Positions 16,877-25,607 of a stretch of DNA of 59,514 bases are shown here, one piece after another. A model generated the notes under the pieces. It saw only the letters and a list, made by a program, of their open reading frames with translations, searched no databases and was not told the origin of the DNA. Location of the stretch: contig JAIMAY010000014.1 in assembly GCA_023511725.1 (NCBI GenBank), positions 1 through 59,514 on the forward strand, in the 5' to 3' direction. Origin of the DNA: Alicyclobacillus sp. (GTDB lineage: Bacteria; Bacillota; Bacilli; Alicyclobacillales; Alicyclobacillaceae). Both the position numbers and the translations under genes were made by a program. Every line of letters starts with the position of its first letter. Position 1 is the first letter of the stretch.

Positions 16877-17607
16877 TTTCCCATCTCCTCCTGTGGGATG
16901 AATTTATATCCGATGCCGCGAACCGTGACGAAGCGTGCTCGGCTCTTCGCGCTGTCGCACAGCTTTTCGCGCAGGTGCGCGACATAGGTGTCCACGACCC
17001 GTGTATCGGGCGTGGCGGTGTATCCCCAAACGTGTTGCAGAATGTCATCCCTGCGCAGAACACGCTCGGGATGGCGCATGAAAAATACCAGCAGGTCGAA
17101 TTCTTTAGGTGTCAGATTGATCACACGGCCGCCGACGCGGACCTCGTGTCTCGTTTGGGACACCGCGATGTCACCGCTGACGAGCGGGGGTTCGTCGACC
17201 ATCGCGCCTGCGGCCGGTGTCCGGGTGGTGCGCCGGAGCACCGCGCGGATCCGTGCCACCAGTTCCCGCGGGCTGAACGGTTTGGTCACGTAGTCGTCGG
17301 CGCCAAGTTCCAGGCCGACAACGCGATCCACTTCATCATCGCGCGCTGTCAACAGCACGACAGCACCACATCCCCCCGACTGCCTGTAGCGACGGCACAA
17401 CTCCAACCCATCCATGCCTGGCAGCATGACGTCCATCACCAGCACGTCCCAAGCGGACATCGTGCCTTGCAGCAGCGTCCACGCCTCGTCCCCGCGCTCC
17501 ACGCCTGTCGTTCGGAAGCCTTCACGCCGCAGATGATGTTCCACCAACTGGCGAATGGCCGGCTCGTCGTCCACCACCAGTGCCGTGCGTTCTGCTCCGT
17601 CCGCCAC
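16873..17607 (-). CDS. OmpR/PhoB-type response regulator embedded in pst operon
   Basis: 244 residues: receiver domain (1-125) with acidic pair D13-D14, phospho-acceptor D59 in VLVMDVMLPGMDG and K109 in VTKPF; winged-helix DNA-binding domain (about 145-240) with LTPKEFDLLVFF and RVVDTYVAHLREKL. It is PhoP/PhoB-like by context and should activate this operon through the Pho box at 18536. Start is GTG 17607, with a weak ACGGGCGG upstream. No partner histidine kinase (PhoR) is visible in the window, which is unusual because phoP and phoR normally sit together. It lies between pstB and pstS with 13-base and overlapping junctions, so it is auto-controlled with the transporter. Confidence 0.88.
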   Translation of the reverse strand: MADGAERTALVVDDEPAIRQLVEHHLRREGFRTTGVERGDEAWTLLQGTMSAWDVLVMDVMLPGMDGLELCRRYRQSGGCGAVVLLTARDDEVDRVVGLELGADDYVTKPFSPRELVARIRAVLRRTTRTPAAGAMVDEPPLVSGDIAVSQTRHEVRVGGRVINLTPKEFDLLVFFMRHPERVLRRDDILQHVWGYTATPDTRVVDTYVAHLREKLCDSAKSRARFVTVRGIGYKFIPQEEMGK

Positions 17608-17620
17608 GCCGCCCGTTGCC

Positions 17621-18457
17621 TCACTCGGCGCGACTCAAGTAGGCCGCTGTGCGAGGATCCGACGGGGCCTCAAAAAGCTGCTCCGTGGGTCCCTGCTCGA
17701 CGATGCGACCGGCGTCGAGCAGCACCGTGTGCTCCGCCAACCGGCGCGCCTGACCCAGGTGGTGGGTGACGAGGATCAGCGTGCAGCGTGATTTAAGTTC
17801 CTGCAGCAGCGACTCAATGCGCTGGGTGGAGACGGGATCCAGAGCGGACGTTGGTTCGTCCAAAAGCAGCACCTGCGGTTCCAGCGCCAGTGCGCGGGCG
17901 ATGCAGAGCCGCTGCTGCTGTCCGCCGGAGAGTGCCTGGGCAGGTTGGTGCAGCCTATCCTTCACTTCGTCCCATAGCGCCGCTGCCTGCAGCGCCTGTT
18001 CGACCCGCTGTGCCAGCGCGCGTTTTCCGCGCACACCTGAGACTCGAAGCGGCAGCGCGATGTTCTCAAACACCGACCGACCGGGGAACGGATTCGGCCG
18101 CTGGAACACCATACCCACGCGCCGGCGCAGGGCCACGGGGTCCCAAGCACTCACTGGATAGCCGTTGATCCGGATTTCCCCCTCCACGCGCACGCCCGGG
18201 TTTACGTCGTGGAGCCGATTGAAGCATCGCAGCAGTGTGGACTTGCCACACCCGGATGGCCCGATCAGCGCGGTCAGCGTTCCCCGTGGGATACGCAACT
18301 CAATCTCGTGCAATACCTGGCGTGTGCCGTAGTGTACGGACAATCCGCAAGCCTCGAGCACAGCTTCCGCGGTGTGCGCGCCGGGCGCCGCGTCTGCCAT
18401 CCGCACCTGCGTGTTCGCGATTGGGGTGGACGTTGGGAGACTCACCGCCTGCGCCAT
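17621..18457 (-). CDS. pstB: Phosphate ABC transporter ATPase PstB
   Basis: 278 residues. Walker A GPSGCGKST at about 66-74, Q-loop MVFQRPNPFPG, ABC signature LSGGQQQRLCIARAL, Walker B VLLLDEPTSALDP and H-loop VTHH. The MVFQRPNPFP segment is typical of PstB. The frame is open to 18670, but ATG 18457 with GGAGGAGAGG upstream removes a 71-residue non-conserved extension that would also cross the Pho box. It is the first gene of the operon. About 28 residues precede the usual N-terminus (TSTPIANTQVRMADAAPGAH). Confidence 0.92.
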   Translation of the reverse strand: MAQAVSLPTSTPIANTQVRMADAAPGAHTAEAVLEACGLSVHYGTRQVLHEIELRIPRGTLTALIGPSGCGKSTLLRCFNRLHDVNPGVRVEGEIRINGYPVSAWDPVALRRRVGMVFQRPNPFPGRSVFENIALPLRVSGVRGKRALAQRVEQALQAAALWDEVKDRLHQPAQALSGGQQQRLCIARALALEPQVLLLDEPTSALDPVSTQRIESLLQELKSRCTLILVTHHLGQARRLAEHTVLLDAGRIVEQGPTEQLFEAPSDPRTAAYLSRAE

Positions 18458-18535
18458 ACTCTCACCTCTCCTCCGATTTGCACTTTCATCGTAGAATCCG
18501 CCCGTAAATGCACCGTTGAGCTTTCGTGGAGGCGC

Positions 18536-18563
18536 GGTAAAGTGTGTGTAAAGAATCTGTGAA
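18536..18563 (-). promoter_or_regulatory. Pho box: three 11-bp direct repeats upstream of pstB
   Basis: On the minus strand, TTCACA, TTTACA and TTTACC recur at exact 11-base steps (plus-strand positions 18558, 18547 and 18536). This is the layout of PhoP/PhoB recognition sites. It lies 79-106 bases upstream of the pstB start, so phosphate-starvation control of the whole pst operon is strongly implied. Confidence 0.8.
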
Positions 18564-18668
18564 TGGACCCGGGTAGGGTGTGGATCAAGCGGTGGCTTTG
18601 TCTCCCCATCCCTGTCGGGTCGTGATAGGATGGAAGAAGACTGCATCGGGAGAGGAGCGGGGTGACAC

Positions 18669-19715
18669 ATGAGCAGGGTTATCCACGGTCTGAGGGCGCA
18701 CAGGCGCCTGCTTCAAGGCGCCGGCATCCCGGTGGCACTGATGGCGCTCGTGGTGAGTGGCTGCGGCGCGCCGTCCAACGGAGGCCAAGCCGCAGGCGGA
18801 ACACAGCCTGTCACCCTGTCCGTGCTCTACGCTGGCTCCATGACCAAGGTGATGGAGGACCACATCGTGCCGGACGCGCTGGCGTCGCTTGGCGCCAAGG
18901 TCGAAGGCGAGGCGCAGGGATCAGCCGCGCTGGCGCAACTGATCCGCAGCGGGCTGCGCAAACCAGACGTGTTCATCAGCGCATCGCCCGCGGTAGTTCA
19001 GAACTTGTTGATGGGGAGCGCGAATCGCAATCTTGCGCGCTGGTACGTGCCGGTGGCGGAGGACGAGATGGTGATTGCGTATTCGCCCAAGAGCCGGTTT
19101 GCAGCGCAGCTTGCGGATGCGGCGAGCGGCAAAATGCCTTGGTACCAGGTGTTGGCACAGCCGGGCTTTCGCCTTGGGCGGACGGACCCGCAACTGGACC
19201 CCAAGGGCGTCAGCACCCTGTTCACGTTCCAGTTGGCTGAGCGGTATTACCATCTGCCGGGCTTGACGCGGAGGCTACTGGGGGATACGGAGAATCCAAA
19301 GCAGGTGTACCCGGAAGAAACCCTGCTGGCCATGCTGGAAACGGGGCAGTTGGATGCGGTCATGGCGTATCGGCATGAGGCGGTGGAGTGGCAGGTTCCC
19401 TTCATCTCCTTGCCGGACGAGATCAACCTGGGCAACCCGGCGGATGCCAAGTTGTATCAAACGGCTGTGTACACGCCCGCCAAGGGCCAGGCGCAGCATG
19501 GGGCGCCCATCCTGTTTGTCGCCACGGTACCGTCCACGTCCACGCATCCGGCCGAGGCGGCGGCGTTCGTCGCCTATCTGGTGAATGGGCGCGGCCACGA
19601 GATATTGATGGACGACGGCTTCCGGCCCGCGCCCGCCAGCATCGGCGGCGATACCAGCGCGGTTCCGGACGTGGTCAGGCAGGCCGTGGAGCGGGCGCGG
19701 GGAAGCGGGACGTGA
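18669..19715 (+). CDS. wtpA: Tungstate/molybdate-binding lipoprotein (WtpA/ModA-like)
   Basis: 348 residues. The signal peptide ends in VVSGC (lipobox), followed by a Gly/Ala-rich linker. Conserved solute-binding segments are LYAGSMTKVMEDHIVPDAL, GEAQGSAALAQLIRSG, PDVFISASPAVVQNLL, QLDPKGVSTLFTFQLAE and a C-terminal GFRPAPASIGG. These fit the WtpA/ModA tungstate-molybdate family, and the downstream permease supports it. Which oxyanion is preferred cannot be told. GAGGAGCGGGGTG precedes ATG 18669. The gene is divergent from the pst operon. Confidence 0.83.
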   Translation: MSRVIHGLRAHRRLLQGAGIPVALMALVVSGCGAPSNGGQAAGGTQPVTLSVLYAGSMTKVMEDHIVPDALASLGAKVEGEAQGSAALAQLIRSGLRKPDVFISASPAVVQNLLMGSANRNLARWYVPVAEDEMVIAYSPKSRFAAQLADAASGKMPWYQVLAQPGFRLGRTDPQLDPKGVSTLFTFQLAERYYHLPGLTRRLLGDTENPKQVYPEETLLAMLETGQLDAVMAYRHEAVEWQVPFISLPDEINLGNPADAKLYQTAVYTPAKGQAQHGAPILFVATVPSTSTHPAEAAAFVAYLVNGRGHEILMDDGFRPAPASIGGDTSAVPDVVRQAVERARGSGT

Positions 19716-20509
19716 TGCGGCTGCCACGCTTGCCTGCCGGCGTGCTGGCTGTGTGCGCCGTTGTGCCGTTCTTCTACATTGCATTGCCGCTGCTGCATCT
19801 GCTGCGGGGGTTGGGGCCCGGTGCGCTCTCCGCTGCGCTGGCGGATCCCACCCTGCGCCATGCTGCCGCAACATCTGCACTGGCGGCCCTGGTGTCCACA
19901 GGGCTCGCTGTGGTGTTCGGCATCCCCGCGGGTTACCTCCTATCGCTGCCGCGCCTGCCGGTGCGCCCGCTGCTGGAGGGGTTGGTCGCGCTACCGTTGG
20001 TGCTGCCGCCGGTGGTCGGGGGTATTGCCCAGATGGCGATGTACGGTCCCAATACCCTGGTGGGTGGCTGGGCGGCGGCGATGGGTTGGCCGCTCACCGG
20101 ATCGTTCGCTGGTGTTGTCCTGGCGCAGACCTACATCACCAGCCCGTACATGATTCTGTCTGCCAAGGCCGGTTTCGAGGACGTGCCCATCATTCTGCGC
20201 GAGGCGGCGCTGACGCTTGGCGCGGGGCGGTGGGATGTGTTCTGGTACGTCGCCTTGCCACTGGCCAGATCCGCGCTGCTCTCCGGCGCGGTTCTGACGT
20301 TCGCGCGATCCGTGGGCGAGTTTGGCGCGACCATGATTGTCGCGTATCATCCGTACACGCTGCCCGTCGCGCTGTGGGTGGACTTCACGGCGAACGGGCT
20401 CGAGGGCATCCTGCCGATTGCGGCGCTGGTGGCACTCACGACGCTCCTCATTGCGGTCTTGGCAATGTCGTTGGAGCGGCGGCCCTCGTCGCGGGATGGG
20501 GCCATGTAA
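19715..20509 (+). CDS. wtpB: Tungstate/molybdate ABC transporter permease (WtpB/ModB-like)
   Basis: 264 residues, about six helices. The EAA-type loop is AKAGFEDVPIILREAALTLG followed by AGRWDVFWYVALPLARSALL, then RSVGEFGATMIVAYHP, typical of ModB/CysT/WtpB permeases. The open frame begins at 19388 inside wtpA, but ATG 19715, overlapping the wtpA stop (TGATG), is the sensible start. No ATP-binding gene follows: the operon ends here and the next gene is an MFS transporter, so the ATPase must be encoded elsewhere or shared. Confidence 0.88.
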   Translation: MRLPRLPAGVLAVCAVVPFFYIALPLLHLLRGLGPGALSAALADPTLRHAAATSALAALVSTGLAVVFGIPAGYLLSLPRLPVRPLLEGLVALPLVLPPVVGGIAQMAMYGPNTLVGGWAAAMGWPLTGSFAGVVLAQTYITSPYMILSAKAGFEDVPIILREAALTLGAGRWDVFWYVALPLARSALLSGAVLTFARSVGEFGATMIVAYHPYTLPVALWVDFTANGLEGILPIAALVALTTLLIAVLAMSLERRPSSRDGAM

Positions 20510-20590
20510 AGGACCGCGTCAGCGGTTTCACGGTGGACGCGTATCCAGCATCAACATTCGCATACAGCGGACAGCCATTCATTTACAGTT

Positions 20591-20604
20591 TGTAAGCGCT
20601 GGCA
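20591..20604 (+). promoter_or_regulatory. Catabolite response element (cre)
   Basis: TGTAAGCGCTGGCA matches the CcpA consensus TGTAARCGYTWNCA with one mismatch. It lies about 20-30 bases upstream of a -10-like TAGAAT (20623-20628), so CcpA binding would repress the transporter gene downstream. This fits a sugar-acid substrate. Confidence 0.55.
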
Positions 20605-20687
20605 CTTGCGCGCCTGATCCGCTAGAATAGCAATGTTTGATTCCACCATGAAATCGATTTCCCGATATGGGGAAGGGAGGTCCGACC

Positions 20688-22019
20688 GTGGCTCAGCGGC
20701 GAAATTATCGCTACATCATCATGACGATGATTGTTTTGATGGTCGCCATCAACTATATCGATCGCGGCGCCATCTCCTATGCATCGGCCCCCATCATCAA
20801 GGAGTTCGGCCTGAACAAGGCGACGTGGGGCGATGTGCTGGGTTACTTCGGTTACGGCTACATGTTCGGCGCGCTCTTTGGCGGCGCACTGGCGGATCTG
20901 CGCGGTCCGAGATTTGTGTGGATTTTGTTTGGCACGCTCTGGTCGCTGTTTGAGATTGGCACCGCGTTCGCGGGCAACATTGGCATTGCGGTGTTTGGCG
21001 GCTCCGCACTGGCAGGTTTCGCGGTGTTCCGCATCCTGTTCGGATTCACGGAAGGGCCGACGTTCTCCACCGTCAACCGTACCATGGCGAACTGGGCGGC
21101 ACCGAAGGAAAAGGGCTTTGCCGCGTCGCTGGGACTGCTCGGCACGCCGGTCGGCGCCCTGCTGACCGCACCGGTGGCGGTGTTTCTGCTGAGCGTCACG
21201 CATGACTGGAAGTTGACGTTTGTCATCCTGGGCGTTCTGGGAATTCTCTGGGTCATCATCTGGAGCCGCGTGTTTACGAACCGGCCGGAGGAACACCCCA
21301 AGGTATCCAAGGATGAAGTCGAGCTCATCCGTTCGTCCAAGGACCTGCTCCAGAGCGAGACGACACTCACCGAGTCGGAACGGGCGCATGTGCCCTGGTA
21401 TCACTTCTTCCTCAATCCGACGCTGGTCTTCAATGCCATCGGCTACTTCGCGTTCCAGTACGTGAACTTTCTGATCCTGACGTGGACGCCGAAGTACCTG
21501 CAGGACGAGTTTCACTTCAACCTCAGCAGCCTCTGGTATCTCGGGATGATCCCGTGGATTGGCGCTTGCTTCACGGTCCTGCTCGGCGGTCGCATTTCTG
21601 ATGCCCTGCGTCGGAGGACGGGCAGCCTGCGGATTGCGAGGTCGGGTCTCGCCGTCGTATCGCTGCTGCTCACGGCGGCTTGCTTCCTCTTGATCCCGCT
21701 GTTCCACAGCGTGACAGCCGTGTTGCTGCTCATGGCCATCGGCAATGCGTTCAACTTCTTGCCGAACAGCGTGTATTGGACGGTGGTCATTGACACCGAG
21801 CCCGGCCGCGCCGGCACGTACGGTGGCATCACGCACTTCATCACCAACATCGCGACGGTGGTTGCGCCGACGCTCACCGGTGCGCTCGTGCAGAATCATG
21901 GCTATGGGGCCATGTTCGTGGCGGCGGCCATTGCGGCGGGCATCGGTATGGTGGCCATGCTGTTCGTGAACCCGGGCAAGCGTCGCCGCGGCAAGGATGC
22001 CACTGTGGTACCGGCGTGA
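20688..22019 (+). CDS. ACS-family MFS transporter (sugar-acid/organic anion type)
   Basis: 443 residues, 12 helices. Hallmarks of the anion:cation symporter branch are INYIDRGAISYASAPIIKEF at the first helix, GYGYMFGALFGGALADLRGPR, and RILFGFTEGPTFSTVNRTMANW. Relatives carry hexuronates, glucarate, galactonate or similar anions; the actual substrate is unknown. GTG 20688 is chosen because GGGAGG lies 7 bases upstream; ATG 20667 has none. It is monocistronic, with a cre site upstream and a terminator downstream, and no catabolic genes next to it. Confidence 0.87.
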   Translation: MAQRRNYRYIIMTMIVLMVAINYIDRGAISYASAPIIKEFGLNKATWGDVLGYFGYGYMFGALFGGALADLRGPRFVWILFGTLWSLFEIGTAFAGNIGIAVFGGSALAGFAVFRILFGFTEGPTFSTVNRTMANWAAPKEKGFAASLGLLGTPVGALLTAPVAVFLLSVTHDWKLTFVILGVLGILWVIIWSRVFTNRPEEHPKVSKDEVELIRSSKDLLQSETTLTESERAHVPWYHFFLNPTLVFNAIGYFAFQYVNFLILTWTPKYLQDEFHFNLSSLWYLGMIPWIGACFTVLLGGRISDALRRRTGSLRIARSGLAVVSLLLTAACFLLIPLFHSVTAVLLLMAIGNAFNFLPNSVYWTVVIDTEPGRAGTYGGITHFITNIATVVAPTLTGALVQNHGYGAMFVAAAIAAGIGMVAMLFVNPGKRRRGKDATVVPA

Positions 22020-22058
22020 CAGCATTCACGTCACGAATGATATCCCGAACTTGTTTCT

Positions 22059-22108
22059 CAAGGACCCGGTCGCGGCAAAATCCGCGTCACCGGGTCCTTG
22101 TTGTTTTC
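22059..22108 (+). terminator. Intrinsic terminator after MFS gene
   Basis: Perfect 12-bp arms CAAGGACCCGGT and ACCGGGTCCTTG around an 18-base loop, followed by TTGTTTTC. Confidence 0.85.
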
Positions 22109-22229
22109 GGGCGGCGGTGACAGCTCCTTGCGGGTGGCGCCGCCTTCGGCATCTTTCGGCTGGTCGGCGGGCCCCTCTTCGATGGACCCACGCCGGAGCT
22201 TGCACCTTGACGGCGATGCTTGCTCCCCA

Positions 22230-22259
22230 TTGACGATCATCCACGCGCAGTGGTATTGT
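22230..22259 (+). promoter_or_regulatory. Sigma-A promoter of GntR-ABC operon
   Basis: TTGACG at 22230-22235 and TATTGT at 22254-22259 with 18-base spacing. The predicted start point falls inside the palindromic operator that begins 4 bases downstream. Confidence 0.6.
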
Positions 22260-22262
22260 CTG

Positions 22263-22287
22263 TGTGTACTATGATTCATAGTACACA
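22263..22287. promoter_or_regulatory. 25-bp palindromic operator, probable autoregulatory site of the GntR protein
   Basis: Two perfect 12-base half sites, TGTGTACTATGA and its complement, flank one central T at 22275. It straddles the expected transcription start of the operon, so the YtrA-type repressor encoded immediately downstream is the obvious ligand. Confidence 0.8.
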
Positions 22288-22325
22288 AGGTACACCGTTC
22301 CCGAGGCAGGAAGGGGGTGTCCGCG

Positions 22326-22799
22326 ATGTGGCTGCGCGTGGATCCGCGTCTCAGCACCCCGGTATACCAGCAGGTGATGGACGGCATCAAGGCGGCCATC
22401 GCCAGCGGCTGGCTCAAACCGGGCGATAAATTGCCTTCGGTTCGAGAGCTCGCGCTTGAGTTGACCATCAACCACAATACGGTGGCCAAGGCGTATCAGG
22501 AACTGGAGCGCGAACGCGTGATTGAGGTGATCCGCGGCCGCGGCACATTCGTGGCGTACCCCGGGGAACGCAGGCCACCAGACCTAGAGAGGCGGGTAAC
22601 GGCCCTCCGCGACGAGATGAGGCGCATCTGGGTGGAGGCGTACCACCTCGGCCTGCGGCGGGCGGAGGTGATGGCGATGTTTGAGGCAGCCCACGGTGAC
22701 CAGACCTCGGTATCGTCTGAAGAAGGGGGGGAGCAAGATGGACCACGTCGTGGAGGTGCGGAATCTCAGCAAACGGATCCACGGACGGACGGTGCTTGA
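22326..22799 (+). CDS. GntR-family (YtrA subfamily) transcriptional repressor
   Basis: 157 residues. The winged helix-turn-helix covers residues about 8-75: VYQQVMDGIKAAIASGWLKPGDKLPSVREL, then NHNTVAKAYQELERERVIE and GRGTFV. It has only a short C-terminal helical tail (70-110) in place of a ligand domain, typical of YtrA proteins that control ABC exporters and often respond to cell-envelope antibiotics. The last 45 residues are charged and low-complexity. ATG 22326 is 6 bases after AAGGGGGTG. The end overlaps the following ATPase gene by 62 bases. It is the first gene of a five-gene operon. Confidence 0.88.
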   Translation: MWLRVDPRLSTPVYQQVMDGIKAAIASGWLKPGDKLPSVRELALELTINHNTVAKAYQELERERVIEVIRGRGTFVAYPGERRPPDLERRVTALRDEMRRIWVEAYHLGLRRAEVMAMFEAAHGDQTSVSSEEGGEQDGPRRGGAESQQTDPRTDGA

Positions 22800-23661
22800 T
22801 CACGTTGACCTGACGGTCCAACCCGGCTCCATCCACGCCCTGATTGGCGCCAACGGTGCAGGCAAGTCCACGTTGCTACGCGTCATCGCAGGGCTGTACA
22901 GCGCGAGCGCTGGAGAGGTGTTGGTGCTCGGCGAGCGGATGGACATTTCGCGCGCGGACCTGCGTCAGCACATCCACCTGGCGGGTACCGACATGCCGCT
23001 GCCTCACCGGTTCACGGTGGCGCAATACGCGAGGTATGCCTCGCTCCTCTACGAACGGTGGGACGCGGCGCGATGGGAAAGACTGCGTCGGGCCTTGGCG
23101 CTGCCTGAAAAGCAGCCCGTGCGGCGGCTGTCGTTCGGCATGCGGATGCAGGTGCAACTCGCCATCGCGCTGTCCACCCACCCTTCTCTGCTCCTGCTTG
23201 ACGAGCCGACGGTGGGGCTGGACGCGGTGGTGCGGCGCCAGGCTGTGCAGTGGCTGCTCGATGAGGCACAGGCCAACGGGATGTCGGTGGTGGTGGCGAG
23301 TCATCAACTGGACGAGTTGGAACGGCTGGCAGATCAGGTCACCGTCCTGTACGAGGGCCGGACGGTTATCTCGGGATCGCTCGAGGAACTCAAGCAGGCA
23401 TTCGTCCGCGTCACGGTCCGCGGGGATCAGCCACTGCCCGCGGATGTCCAGGCGCATTCGGGCGTCTGGACATGGGAACGCGATGGACGCTTGGGCGTCA
23501 GTCTGCTCGTACGCAGATCCGCGCTTGAAGAAGTTTTGGGCGCTCTGTGTGTGGCGGGTGTCGGACAGACGCTGGTTCACGAGGACCTGCCGCTGGAAGA
23601 ATTGTTCCGCCTGTGGCTAAAGCGGGAGGGATATTCGCGTGATGCTTTCACCCTCGCGTAA
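22738..23661 (+). CDS. ABC transporter ATP-binding protein (YtrB-like)
   Basis: 307 residues. Walker A GANGAGKST (about residues 35-43), Walker B LLLLDEPTVGLDA, H-loop VASHQ. The signature motif is degenerate, LSFGMRMQ in place of LSGGQ, as in YtrB-type exporters. The last 85 residues are an accessory domain. It pairs with the membrane protein that overlaps its 3' end. ATG 22738 follows GGGGGGAGCAAG; upstream in-frame sequence belongs to the overlapping regulator. Confidence 0.88.
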   Translation: MDHVVEVRNLSKRIHGRTVLDHVDLTVQPGSIHALIGANGAGKSTLLRVIAGLYSASAGEVLVLGERMDISRADLRQHIHLAGTDMPLPHRFTVAQYARYASLLYERWDAARWERLRRALALPEKQPVRRLSFGMRMQVQLAIALSTHPSLLLLDEPTVGLDAVVRRQAVQWLLDEAQANGMSVVVASHQLDELERLADQVTVLYEGRTVISGSLEELKQAFVRVTVRGDQPLPADVQAHSGVWTWERDGRLGVSLLVRRSALEEVLGALCVAGVGQTLVHEDLPLEELFRLWLKREGYSRDAFTLA

Positions 23662-24652
23662 GGCGGCGATGTTTCGCGCATGGCGGAGCCTGCGTTGGTG
23701 GATGCTGTTGACTTTGGTTTTCCTGTGGGGCGACTGGCTGCTTCCCTGGATGCAGATGGATAAGAACGGCATTATCACCGTGTTCACGCAGCAACTCCAC
23801 GTGGTGGCGGTCGGCAGGCCGGCGTACGTCGTGGACTGGACGTTGCTATGGGCCGTCATTTTCGGGGTGCTGACCATGGGTCAGCAGCATCACCAGGGAG
23901 GGCTGGTCTCGCTCTTCGCAGGACCCATGCGCCGCAGGGATCTGTACGACATGCACGTGCTGCTCGGTGTCGGCACATTGTGGGTGGGCTACGCGTTGCT
24001 CACCATGTACGTGCTACTGGTGAACCAACACCTGGGAGGTCTGGTGGAGCCGGGAAAGATCCTTTCATTCATGGGGCGGCAGGTGCTGAACCATACCGCG
24101 GCGTGGGCTGTGGGCCTGGCCGCCGGGGCCATCATCACACCGGTGCCGCTGGCGTCCTTTTGCGCGCTTGGTGTCGCAGCCTTTCCGCTTTATCTGTCGG
24201 GGTTCGTCGGCTTGCTCTGGGCCCGGTGGGAACAGGCACCGCATCCATTTGCCCCAGGGTTCGGATGGGTGAATGCTCTGATGTCGGCTCTGCAGTGGTT
24301 TGCGCCACTGACGCCGCTGGATGTGGCTCACGGCACCGTGCTGCGCGTCACCATCTTGTGGCTCGTGCTGTGGAGTGTTTTCTGGTATGCCATGGGCCGT
24401 CGCTGGTTTGACCGACTTCCGCTGGAGCACGCAGGTGAGGTCTTTCCGTATCCGGTCTTGTGGCATCCGTTCGGCCTTGGCTTGGGCATGCTGGCCGGCA
24501 CCGTCACCAGCATCCTGCTGACGCAGGCCACGCCGCCCCGACAGCTGTTTGTCACCACGCTGCTGATCTGGTTGGTTACCACGCTGCTCGTTTGGCAGTT
24601 GACGGTGCGTGTCACCCGCCGCCTGGAGCGACGGCGGGCGTCCGGTGAATGA
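23639..24652 (+). CDS. ABC transporter membrane protein (YtrC/D-like)
   Basis: 337 residues with about seven to eight membrane helices. The start is GTG 23639, 8 bases after GGGAGGG and overlapping the ATPase gene by 23 bases. It shows no strong motif; LFAGPMRRRDLYDMHVLLG is the conserved-looking coupling-helix region of ABC-2 type exporters (pattern GPxxR). The fit rests on topology and operon position with a dedicated ATPase. Confidence 0.78.
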   Translation: MMLSPSRKAAMFRAWRSLRWWMLLTLVFLWGDWLLPWMQMDKNGIITVFTQQLHVVAVGRPAYVVDWTLLWAVIFGVLTMGQQHHQGGLVSLFAGPMRRRDLYDMHVLLGVGTLWVGYALLTMYVLLVNQHLGGLVEPGKILSFMGRQVLNHTAAWAVGLAAGAIITPVPLASFCALGVAAFPLYLSGFVGLLWARWEQAPHPFAPGFGWVNALMSALQWFAPLTPLDVAHGTVLRVTILWLVLWSVFWYAMGRRWFDRLPLEHAGEVFPYPVLWHPFGLGLGMLAGTVTSILLTQATPPRQLFVTTLLIWLVTTLLVWQLTVRVTRRLERRRASGE

Positions 24653-24665
24653 AGGAGGGGATGAG

Positions 24666-25607
24666 ATGGACGTATTGGAACTGCGCGGTGTCAGCAAGCG
24701 GCTGGGCCGGCGCATGGTGGTGCAGGACCTGGACATGACGGTGCGCGAGGGAGAAGTGTACGGTTTTCTCGGGCCGAACGGAGCCGGCAAAACGACCACC
24801 ATCCGCATGATTGTGGGCCTGATCCGGCCGACCTCCGGCATCATTCGCATCTGTGGTCATGACATCGAACGCAATCCCGTGGGCGCCTTGAAACACGTCG
24901 GCACCATCGTCGAGAATCCCGAGATGTACAGCTACCTGACGGGCCGGCAGAACCTCATCCATTACGCCAGACTCGCAGGCGTGCGTGACATCGAACGGCG
25001 CGTTGCCGCGGTGGCGGAGCGGGTGGGGTTGGCGCAGCGGATCGACGAGAAGGTCAAGCGTTATTCGCTCGGCATGCGCCAACGCCTCGGCGTGGCGCAG
25101 GCACTGCTTGCGGATCCGAAGCTGCTTGTGCTGGACGAGCCGACCAACGGACTGGATCCCGCCGGCATGCGGGAATTCCGCGAGCTCATCCGCCGGCTGG
25201 CGAGTGAGGGCATGGCGGTGTTCATCTCGAGCCACCTTCTGGCGGAGGTGGAGCAGATGTGCGACCGGGTTGCGGTCATCCGGGATGGCCGGGTGATCAC
25301 CGAAGCCGATGTGGCGGATCTGAGGGCGGGAGCCGGGCAGGTGCAGATCCGTGTGTCCGATCCCGCCACGGCCCGCGCCACCCTCCTTGCCGCCGGCTGG
25401 AAGGCGGAGGACGGCGGCGACCGGCTGCGGCTGATGGCGAAGGACGACGAGGCGGTGGCGCAGGCGGTACGGGCACTGGTGGAAGCCGGGCTGGATGTGT
25501 ACGAGGTGACGCGCGCAGGCGGTTTGGAACAGTCGTTCCTTGCCCTCACCGGCGCGGCGCAGACAGGAGGGGAAGCGGATGCGGTTGTGGAACGTGCTGC
25601 GCAATGA
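24666..25607 (+). CDS. ABC transporter ATP-binding protein (BcrA-like)
   Basis: 313 residues. Walker A GPNGAGKTTTIRMIVGL, Q-loop region GTIVENPEMYSYLTGRQNL, signature YSLGMRQRLGVAQALL, Walker B LLVLDEPTNGLDPAGM and H-loop ISSHLL. The YSLGMRQRLG signature and C-terminal 90-residue regulatory domain are typical of bacitracin-type (BcrA/YhcH) exporters. ATG 24666 has AAGGAGGGG upstream. It overlaps its permease partner by 29 bases. Confidence 0.9.
   Translation: MDVLELRGVSKRLGRRMVVQDLDMTVREGEVYGFLGPNGAGKTTTIRMIVGLIRPTSGIIRICGHDIERNPVGALKHVGTIVENPEMYSYLTGRQNLIHYARLAGVRDIERRVAAVAERVGLAQRIDEKVKRYSLGMRQRLGVAQALLADPKLLVLDEPTNGLDPAGMREFRELIRRLASEGMAVFISSHLLAEVEQMCDRVAVIRDGRVITEADVADLRAGAGQVQIRVSDPATARATLLAAGWKAEDGGDRLRLMAKDDEAVAQAVRALVEAGLDVYEVTRAGGLEQSFLALTGAAQTGGEADAVVERAAQ

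Noticed and set aside
20599-20612. Sigma-54 promoter suggested by TGGCAC near TTGC
   Set aside because: TTGC follows immediately rather than after five bases, and the sequence is better explained as part of the cre site.
20622-22025. 467-codon minus-strand frame, His/Arg/Gln-rich
   Set aside because: Antisense to the ACS-family MFS gene, with shadow composition.
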